NCBI RefSeq assembly: GCF_003985145.1
Contig: NZ_ML133544.1
Coordinates: 18,670-82,669, forward strand
Source: Rhizobium anhuiense
GTDB taxonomy: Bacteria > Pseudomonadota > Alphaproteobacteria > Rhizobiales > Rhizobiaceae
Reading direction: 5' to 3'
Length of the DNA stretch: 64,000 nt
This document shows positions 16,436 through 22,906 of the stretch, in pieces. Position numbers and translations under genes: made by a program. The notes under the pieces are model-generated. The model did no database searches, was not told the DNA's origin, and worked only from the letters and a program-made list of their open reading frames with translations. The first letter of the stretch is position 1. The number at the start of each line of letters is the position of its first letter.

Positions 16436-17734
16436 TCAGTGCACGACGACGTCTCCCTTTTCGGTCGTGCCATGGAGGAAGGTGAGGGCCGTCAAAGCGC
16501 AGCCGACCACGGCCGCTATGGCGAAGATGTAGAAGTTCCACTCCGGTGCGAGCCCCCGCTGCAGCACTGCGCCGCCGATCAGCGGCCCGGCCATGCCACC
16601 AAGGCGGCCGACCGCGAGCGAAAATCCGAGCCCGGTTCCGCGGATCTGGACTGGATAGAAGCGGCCAACCAGAACATTCGAGAGGATCTGGGTGCCGATC
16701 GTTCCAGCGCCGGCAAGAGCGACAAGCGCGTACATGAAAACACCCTGCTTCAGTGTGAGCATGTAGATCGCCCCAGCGCCGATGGCGAACAGCACGGCGA
16801 CAGTCATCTTCACATGGCCCCTATCGGCAATCCGGCCGGCAATGACGATACCGATGGCGGCGCCGACATTGAGCATGATTGCAAACAGCAGCGCCGAACT
16901 GATGTCGTAGCCCATTTTGTTCATGATGGTCGGCAGCCAGTTCACCATGCCGAAAGTCAGCAACAGAGAGCAGAAGTGAATCGCCCAGGCATTCAGCGTC
17001 AGCGCAAGCCGCCCTTCCGCAAACAGCGCCCGTACGCCCTGTTTTTCCGAAGTTGTCGGCTGGTGCGGAACCCGTTCCAGGCCAAAGCTGTCGCAAACCG
17101 CGTCGGCCTCGGCGCGGCGGCCCTTGGCGGCGAGCCAGTCGGGCGATTCGGGCAGTGATTTGATCAGGAACGGCAGTGCCAGCAAAGGCGCGCCGCCAAT
17201 GATCATCAGGGGGCGCCAGCCGTAATGCTCAAGAAGAAGCATGCCGAGAATGCCGGAAAGGATGCCGCCCAGCAGATAGCCCATGAAGGACAGGGAGTTG
17301 GCCAGGGCCTTCCGTTTGGCGGGCGAAAATTCGAGAATGAGCGCGGTTACGGTCGGCAGAAGTGCGCCGAGCCCGAGCCCGCTCAGGAAACGCGTGGCTG
17401 CGAAGACCGGGAAGTTCGGAGCAAGCCCGCTGGCGATCATCATGAAGGAAAAACTGGCGAGGCTGCCGAGAACGACTTTTTTCCGGCCGATGCGATCGGC
17501 GAGCGTCCCGGCGATTGCCGCACCCAGCAGCATGCCGAACAGGGTCAAGGCGGCGGCACGGCCGACGAGGGATGGATCCAGCGCCCATTCCGCCTGTTTG
17601 AGTAGCGCTGGTGCGATTACCCCATAGACGACCAGGTCATAGCCGTCGAACAATATCATGAAGCCGCACATGGCAATGACACTTGCCGTCGTTTTGGTCT
17701 GCGCCACCATGGCGCTCATTTCCTGCGAAGACAT
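16436..17734 (-). CDS. graK: MFS aromatic acid/H+ symporter
   Basis: A 432-residue inner-membrane transporter of the major facilitator superfamily, aromatic acid:H+ symporter group (PcaK/BenK-like). About twelve membrane helices can be traced. The loop 2-3 signature GTLADRIGRKKVVLG and its second-half counterpart AGRIADRGHVKM are present, as is the early GFMILFDGYDLVVYG helix with the Asp typical of this group. Start ATG follows GGAGGAGG. It is divergent from graD and corresponds by context to GraK of Rhizobium sp. MTP-10005, so it probably imports 2,6-dihydroxybenzoate. Confidence 0.88.
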   Translation of the reverse strand: MSSQEMSAMVAQTKTTASVIAMCGFMILFDGYDLVVYGVIAPALLKQAEWALDPSLVGRAAALTLFGMLLGAAIAGTLADRIGRKKVVLGSLASFSFMMIASGLAPNFPVFAATRFLSGLGLGALLPTVTALILEFSPAKRKALANSLSFMGYLLGGILSGILGMLLLEHYGWRPLMIIGGAPLLALPFLIKSLPESPDWLAAKGRRAEADAVCDSFGLERVPHQPTTSEKQGVRALFAEGRLALTLNAWAIHFCSLLLTFGMVNWLPTIMNKMGYDISSALLFAIMLNVGAAIGIVIAGRIADRGHVKMTVAVLFAIGAGAIYMLTLKQGVFMYALVALAGAGTIGTQILSNVLVGRFYPVQIRGTGLGFSLAVGRLGGMAGPLIGGAVLQRGLAPEWNFYIFAIAAVVGCALTALTFLHGTTEKGDVVVH

Positions 17735-17889
17735 GGCTCCTCCTCCGTGATCTCGCTTTGAAAAAGGCTTCAGCTGTCCTGGAGCCTAGAAAATCAAAGA
17801 TTACCTCCGTCGTCATCGGGCTTCTGAACGGCGCGCTAGGCACGCTGCCCGATAATCCTCTCCCACCCGATACGTAAGACAATAGAATA

Positions 17890-17901
17890 TTGCAAATGCA
17901 A
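17890..17901. promoter_or_regulatory. putative GraR operator, graK side
   Basis: TTGCAAATGCAA has arms TTGCA and TGCAA around two bases. An identical 12-mer lies at 18025-18036. A further TTGCAA occurs at 17905-17910. The site is about 155 bases before the graK start, in AT-rich DNA that is likely to hold its promoter. Confidence 0.6.
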
Positions 17902-18014
17902 ATATTGCAATAGAAAATATGGTGCGATCAAAATTATCTTCGGCAGGCGGTGGGAACGCATCTGCAGGTTATCCAATCGCAGCTCTCGTCATCACGAACG
18001 GAAAATTATTTGCG

Positions 18015-18043
18015 TTGACAATAATTGCAAATGCAAATAAATG
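18015..18043 (+). promoter_or_regulatory. gra operon promoter with embedded operator
   Basis: A perfect -35 box TTGACA (18015-18020) is followed at 17-bp spacing by a weak -10 (TAAATG, 18038-18043). The 12-bp palindrome TTGCAAATGCAA (18025-18036) lies between them, where a bound MarR repressor would block RNA polymerase. The graD start is 27 bases downstream. Confidence 0.6.
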
Positions 18044-18069
18044 ATGGAAATCGGAATGGGAGAGAGATC

Positions 18070-18573
18070 ATGCAGATTTTATCCGATGGAGTGGTCGGCG
18101 CGAATTTTCGTGCCGCAATGCGCAAATTTCCAGCGACAGTGACCGTGATCACGGCGGTGAAGGACGGTGTCGACCATGGCATGACGGTCACGGCGGTCAC
18201 CTCCGTTTCCATGGATCCGCCCTCGCTTGTGGTCTGTCTCAACAACAGGACCCTGCTGCACGAAATGCTGCTTTGTCAGCCGGATTTCGCGGTGAATGTC
18301 CTCAGTCACGCGCAGCGGCCGCTGTCTGAGGCATTCGCCGGCAAAGTCGAGCCGCATGCGCGCTTCGGACTGGCGAACTGGCGGCGGCACGAAGCCGGAA
18401 TGCAGCTCCTCGACGGCGCCAACGCCAATGTCGTCTGCCGCCGCATGGCTGCCGTGCCCTATGGCACTCACACACTTTTCATCGGGCAGGTCGTTCACGC
18501 GACCGTCGACCCCAACACCATACCGCTCATCTACGAGGACGCCCGCTACTGCGTCTCGCAGCCGGCGGCTTGA
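18070..18573 (+). CDS. graD: resorcinol hydroxylase, flavin reductase component
   Basis: A 167-residue NAD(P)H:flavin oxidoreductase of the HpaC/flavin reductase-like family. It supplies reduced flavin to the oxygenase GraA. Visible family features are AMRKFPATVTVITAV, the GMTVTAVTSVSMDPPSLVVCLN flavin-binding region and the ending PLIYEDARYCV. I chose ATG 18070 because of GGGAGAGAG just upstream; the longer frame from 18025 runs through the operator. It is the first gene of the gra operon, 19 bases before graA. The equivalent gene in Rhizobium sp. MTP-10005 was shown to encode the reductase component. Confidence 0.9.
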   Translation: MQILSDGVVGANFRAAMRKFPATVTVITAVKDGVDHGMTVTAVTSVSMDPPSLVVCLNNRTLLHEMLLCQPDFAVNVLSHAQRPLSEAFAGKVEPHARFGLANWRRHEAGMQLLDGANANVVCRRMAAVPYGTHTLFIGQVVHATVDPNTIPLIYEDARYCVSQPAA

Positions 18574-18592
18574 TCCCGCCAAGGAGGAGAAT

Positions 18593-19819
18593 ATGAAGCT
18601 TGAGATCATCGAAGGCGGTGCCGATAATATCGCACGCCCCATTCGCGGCGCTGTACTGAAGGACCGCATCCTGCCGCTCCTGCCGGCCTTCAAGGACCGT
18701 GCGCAGGCAACCGAAAAGGCACGCCGGGTACCGGCGGAAAACATCGCAGCTCTTCGCGCTGCCGGTTATTTCGATGCGGTCAAGCCGGCCGCTTATGGTG
18801 GCGCGCCCGGGCCTTTCGCCGATCTCGTCGACGCCAATCTCGAACTGGCCTCGGCCTGTGCCTCGACCGGCTGGGTCGCGGGTCTTCTTGCAGCCCATCA
18901 ATGGCTGCTCGCAATGTTTCCGAAGGCCGCGCAGGATGACGTCTGGGGCAAAAATCCGGATGCGCTTCTCTGCGGCTCCTATGCGCCCGCCTCCTTGGCC
19001 GAGGCCACCGAAGACGGTTATCGGCTGAACGGCCGCTGGGCTTTTGCCAGCGGCTGCGAGAATGCCGACTGGTCGCTCTGCGCCGCCGTCCTGCCCGCTG
19101 AAGGTGCCAGCAAGCCGGTTCCGGCCTTCCTGCTGGTGCCTGCGACGCAGTATGAAATCGAAGACACATGGGATGTCGCGGGACTGGCGGGCACCGGCTC
19201 CAAGACCCTCATTCTCGCCAATGTCGTTGTGCCGAAGCATCGCGTGCTCACTTTCCCGGAGGCCACCAGCGGCCGGACGCCGGGCGCCGGCCTCTATGCC
19301 GACAAGGGCCTTTTCAACATGCCGCTTCTCACCGGCATTCCGTCCTGCCTCGCTTCCGCCGCTGTCGGCGCCGCGAAAGGCGCGTTGGAAAGCTATGTCG
19401 CATCAACAGGTAGCCGTGTGACCCGGGGGGCGGTCGCGGGCGGCAACAGCCGCATGGCAGAATTTGCGACAATCCAGCTCAGGGTGGCGGATGCCGCTGC
19501 CAGCGTCGACGCAGCCCGCGAGATCCTGCTCCGGGATGTGGCGCGCGCCGAGGAGCTGGCGGGTTCAGGACGAGAATTCACCATCGAGGACAGATTGCTC
19601 AGCCGGCGCGGCCAGTCCTTTGCCGTCACCCTGGCGCTCCGGGCCGTCGAAGCCCTGAACGCTTCCACCGGCGGACTTGGCCTCAACATGGACAATCCGG
19701 TTCAGCGCGCCTGGCGCGACGCCAATGCCGTCGGCCGTCATATCAGCATGAACTGGGACGCCGTCGGCACGATGGTCGGCCAGCACATGCTCGGCCTCGA
19801 GCCCAAGGGTCAATATTAA
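18593..19819 (+). CDS. graA: resorcinol hydroxylase, oxygenase component
   Basis: A 408-residue two-component flavin monooxygenase with the acyl-CoA dehydrogenase fold (HpaB/HsaA-like, group D). It would hydroxylate resorcinol to hydroxyquinol using reduced flavin from GraD. ATG 18593 follows AAGGAGGAGA; the longer frame starting at 18296 overlaps graD and is rejected. N-terminal helical domain (about 20-130), beta domain (about 130-240, with GRWAFASGCENADW) and C-terminal helical domain (with ALNASTGGLGLNMDNPVQRAWRD and the ending HISMNWDAVGTMVGQHMLG) are clear. Cytoplasmic. The context makes resorcinol the likely substrate, though related enzymes use other phenols. Confidence 0.9.
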   Translation: MKLEIIEGGADNIARPIRGAVLKDRILPLLPAFKDRAQATEKARRVPAENIAALRAAGYFDAVKPAAYGGAPGPFADLVDANLELASACASTGWVAGLLAAHQWLLAMFPKAAQDDVWGKNPDALLCGSYAPASLAEATEDGYRLNGRWAFASGCENADWSLCAAVLPAEGASKPVPAFLLVPATQYEIEDTWDVAGLAGTGSKTLILANVVVPKHRVLTFPEATSGRTPGAGLYADKGLFNMPLLTGIPSCLASAAVGAAKGALESYVASTGSRVTRGAVAGGNSRMAEFATIQLRVADAAASVDAAREILLRDVARAEELAGSGREFTIEDRLLSRRGQSFAVTLALRAVEALNASTGGLGLNMDNPVQRAWRDANAVGRHISMNWDAVGTMVGQHMLGLEPKGQY

Positions 19820-19842
19820 AACGAGAAAGTTGGAGGAGAAAC

Positions 19843-20817
19843 ATGCAAGGCAAGATCGCGCTCGAAGAGCATTTCGCCATTCCCGAGACGCTGATGGATT
19901 CGGCGGGTTTCGTCCCGGGAGACTACTGGACAGAGCTTCAGTCCCGATTGCTCGACATTCAGGACAAACGACTGAAGCTGATGGATGCGCACGGGATCGA
20001 GACCATGATCCTGTCGCTCAACGCACCGGCCGTCCAGGCAATCGCCGAAACCGGACGGGCCATAGATATTGCCCGCCGCGCCAACGATGCGCTGGCCGAA
20101 GAATGCGCCAAACGTCCCGACCGCTTTCGCGCCTTTGCGGCCCTGCCGCTCCAGGATCCCGAGGCCGCCGCACGGGAGCTGGAACGGTGCGTGAAGGACA
20201 TGGGCTTCGTCGGAGCCCTGGTCAACGGCTTCAGCCAGCGCGCCGATACCAATGCGCTGCTCTATTACGACCTGCCGCAATATCGCGGCTTCTGGGCGAC
20301 GGTCGCCGCGCTCGATGTGCCCTTCTATCTGCACCCGCGCAATCCGCTGGCTGAGGACAGCCGCATCTATGAGGGCCACCCCTGGCTGATGGGGCCGACC
20401 TGGGCCTTCGCCCAGGAGACGGCGGTCCACGCGTTGCGCCTCATGGGATCGGGACTTTTCGACGAACACCCGAACCTCCGTATCATCCTCGGCCATATGG
20501 GCGAAGGTCTGCCCTACATGATGTGGCGCATCGACAATCGTAACGCCTGGGTCAAGGTGCCGCCGAAATATCCGGCCAAACGCCGCATCGCCGACTATTT
20601 CAACGAGAATTTCTACATCACGACTTCAGGCAATTTCCGCACCCAGACGCTGATCGATGCCATGCTGGAAATCGGCGCCGACCGGATCCTGTTTTCGACC
20701 GATTGGCCGTTCGAGAATATCGATCATGCCGCCGATTGGTTCGACACCACGACGATTGCGGAGGCGGACAGGGTGAAAATCGGCCGGACAAATGCCAAAC
20801 TGCTCTTCGGCATTTGA
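19843..20817 (+). CDS. graF: gamma-resorcylate (2,6-dihydroxybenzoate) decarboxylase
   Basis: A 324-residue amidohydrolase-superfamily decarboxylase that converts 2,6-dihydroxybenzoate to resorcinol reversibly. The metal ligands known from the Rhizobium enzyme structure, Glu8, His10, His164 and Asp287, are all at exactly those positions here (LEEH, FYLHPRNPL, FSTDWPF). Length equals the known enzyme. The HMGEGLPYMMWRID segment is also typical. AGGAGAAAC precedes the ATG. It lies between graA and graB in the operon. This is the most specific assignment in the cluster and anchors the pathway call. Confidence 0.95.
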   Translation: MQGKIALEEHFAIPETLMDSAGFVPGDYWTELQSRLLDIQDKRLKLMDAHGIETMILSLNAPAVQAIAETGRAIDIARRANDALAEECAKRPDRFRAFAALPLQDPEAAARELERCVKDMGFVGALVNGFSQRADTNALLYYDLPQYRGFWATVAALDVPFYLHPRNPLAEDSRIYEGHPWLMGPTWAFAQETAVHALRLMGSGLFDEHPNLRIILGHMGEGLPYMMWRIDNRNAWVKVPPKYPAKRRIADYFNENFYITTSGNFRTQTLIDAMLEIGADRILFSTDWPFENIDHAADWFDTTTIAEADRVKIGRTNAKLLFGI

Positions 20818-20828
20818 TGGAGGGTGAG

Positions 20829-21716
20829 ATGGCTGCGACGAAGTACCCGCTTTTCACCGAAGAAAACTCGGTCGAGGCCGTCAATGCGCGCATGGGCGGG
20901 GATATCGATCCCCGCCTGCGTGAGATCATGTCGGTTCTCGTGCGGCATCTCCATGCTGCAGTGAAAGAGATCGAGCCGACTCATGAGGAATGGCTGACGG
21001 CGATCGACTTTCTCACCAGAACTGGCCAGATGTGCAATGAATGGCGGCAGGAATACATTCTGCTCTCAGATGTGCTGGGTGTTTCGATGCTGGTCGATGC
21101 GATCAACCATCGCCGGCCTTCCGGCGCGACGGAAAACACCATTCTCGGTCCGTTCTACGTGCCGGAAGCACCGCGTTATGCACGGGGAGCGAATATCTGC
21201 CTCGACGGCAAGGGCGAGCCGCTCGTGGTCGGCGGCTTCGTCAGGGATACCGCTGGCAATCCGATCGAGCACGCATTGATCGACGTCTGGCAGACCAATG
21301 ACGACGGCTTCTATGACGTCCAGCAAAAGGGCACGCAGCCGGACTGGAACCTGCGTGGTGTCTTCACGACGGACGGCGAGGGCAGCTATCGGTTCCGCTC
21401 CGTCAAGCCGCGCTATTATCCCATCCCCGACGACGGGCCGGTGGGCAAGCTTCTGGGCCGCCTGGGCCGGCATCCGAACCGCGCGGCGCATATCCATTTC
21501 ATCGTCAGCGCCGAGGGGTATGATCCCGTTGTCACCCATATGTTCCCCCCTGATTGCCAATATCTGGATCAGGATGCGGTGTTCGGAGTGAAGGAGAGTC
21601 TCATCGCCGATTTCCGGACGCAGCAGGAGGACGCCGTGGGCGAGGACGAGGGCCTCAAGGCGCCTTATTGGCAGGTGGACTGGGATTTCGTGCTGACAAA
21701 AAGGGCTGAGATCTGA
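20829..21716 (+). CDS. graB: hydroxyquinol 1,2-dioxygenase
   Basis: A 295-residue intradiol ring-cleavage dioxygenase that opens hydroxyquinol to maleylacetate using Fe(III). The iron ligands are visible: a Tyr in GPFYVPEAPRY, a Tyr in KPRYYPIPDDGP and two His in NRAAHIHFIVS. The N-terminal helical dimerisation domain spans about 1-95. ATG 20829 is preferred, with GGAGGG upstream; ATG 20817, which overlaps the graF stop, would add four residues. It is 1 base from graC. In MTP-10005 the order is F-C-B; here it is F-B-C. Confidence 0.92.
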   Translation: MAATKYPLFTEENSVEAVNARMGGDIDPRLREIMSVLVRHLHAAVKEIEPTHEEWLTAIDFLTRTGQMCNEWRQEYILLSDVLGVSMLVDAINHRRPSGATENTILGPFYVPEAPRYARGANICLDGKGEPLVVGGFVRDTAGNPIEHALIDVWQTNDDGFYDVQQKGTQPDWNLRGVFTTDGEGSYRFRSVKPRYYPIPDDGPVGKLLGRLGRHPNRAAHIHFIVSAEGYDPVVTHMFPPDCQYLDQDAVFGVKESLIADFRTQQEDAVGEDEGLKAPYWQVDWDFVLTKRAEI

Positions 21717-21717
21717 G

Positions 21718-22773
21718 ATGGAGGACTTCGTCTATACCGGATTGGCAACGCGCGTGATTTTCGGCACCGGCACGCTCAAACAGCTTGCCGATGAGGCCAA
21801 GCGGCTCGGCATGTCCCGGCCGCTGGTCCTCTCGACGCCGCATCAGGTGAGCGAGGCGGAAAGAGTGGCGGGCCTGATCGGACCCCAGGCCGCGGTCTTT
21901 TCCGGCGCCGTCATGCATACTCCCGTCGAGGTGACGATGGAGGCGATGAAGGTCGCTGCGGAAGCCGGCGCCGACGGCGTGATCGCGATTGGCGGCGGCT
22001 CGACCACCGGTCTTTCCAAAGCGATCGCGCTTCGCACGGATTTGCCGCAGCTCATCGTGCCCACGACCTATGCAGGGTCGGAAATGACACCCATTCTCGG
22101 ACAGACCGAAAATGGCAGCAAGACAACGCTTCGGGACAATCGCGTGCTGCCGGAAACGGTGATCTATGATGTCTCGCTGACATTGGGGCTGCCAGTGGGT
22201 CTATCTGCGGTCAGCGGCCTCAACGCGATCGCGCATGCGGTTGAAGCGCTCTATGCTCGCGACCGCAATCCGGTGACCGATCTGATGGCAGAGGACGGGA
22301 TCCGCGCCCTGGCGCGGGCATTGCCGCGTATCGGCCGCGATGGCCTGGATGTGGAGGCCCGCTCGGATGCTCTCTACGGCGCATGGCTCTGCGGCATCAG
22401 CCTGGGTTGCGTCGGCATGGCGCTCCATCACAAGCTTTGCCACACGCTGGGCGGCATGTTCGACCTGCCGCATGCCGAAACCCACAGCGTGATCCTGCCT
22501 TACGTGATGCGGTATAATATGCAGGCCGCTCCCGATGCGGCCCAGAAGGTCGCGCGGGCACTCCGAGCGGACAATGCCGCAACCGGGCTTCGCAACCTCG
22601 CACAGGAGATCGGGGCACCCCTGTCACTTGCGCAGATCGGAATGCCGGCCGAAGGCATAGGGACGGCGGCCATCGAGGCAACTTCCAATCCCTATTGGAA
22701 CCCGGCGCCCGTCACCGAACCGGCCATTCGCGCGCTGTTGACGGACGCATTCGACGGCGTTTGGCCCGACTGA
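21718..22773 (+). CDS. graC: maleylacetate reductase
   Basis: A 351-residue iron-containing-alcohol-dehydrogenase superfamily enzyme that reduces maleylacetate to 3-oxoadipate with NAD(P)H, feeding the beta-ketoadipate route. Typical features are the opening YTGLATRVIFGTGTLKQL, nucleotide-binding GADGVIAIGGGSTTGLSKAIAL, VPTTYAGSEMTPILGQT and the metal region HHKLCHTLGGMFDLPHAETHS. It is the last gene of the gra operon. No graE-like gene follows; instead a convergent gene begins its 3' end 134 bases on. Confidence 0.93.
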   Translation: MEDFVYTGLATRVIFGTGTLKQLADEAKRLGMSRPLVLSTPHQVSEAERVAGLIGPQAAVFSGAVMHTPVEVTMEAMKVAAEAGADGVIAIGGGSTTGLSKAIALRTDLPQLIVPTTYAGSEMTPILGQTENGSKTTLRDNRVLPETVIYDVSLTLGLPVGLSAVSGLNAIAHAVEALYARDRNPVTDLMAEDGIRALARALPRIGRDGLDVEARSDALYGAWLCGISLGCVGMALHHKLCHTLGGMFDLPHAETHSVILPYVMRYNMQAAPDAAQKVARALRADNAATGLRNLAQEIGAPLSLAQIGMPAEGIGTAAIEATSNPYWNPAPVTEPAIRALLTDAFDGVWPD

Positions 22774-22835
22774 CTGTTTTCGGGCTGCGCGATAGCTGTC
22801 GATCCTCAAATGTGGAGCGTCAAAGGACCGAAATC

Positions 22836-22861
22836 ATGCCGCCATGGCAACACGGCGGCAT
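22836..22861. terminator. hairpin between convergent graC and the fusion gene
   Basis: Eight-base arms ATGCCGCC and GGCGGCAT enclose a 10-base loop. It lies 62 bases past graC and 45 bases past the stop of the convergent gene. The T-run is poor in both directions, so it is only a possible terminator. Confidence 0.35.
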
Positions 22862-22906
22862 CAGAGCGACATCAAAGACCGGCGGCGCTGGTTGGCCGCC
22901 AGCAAG

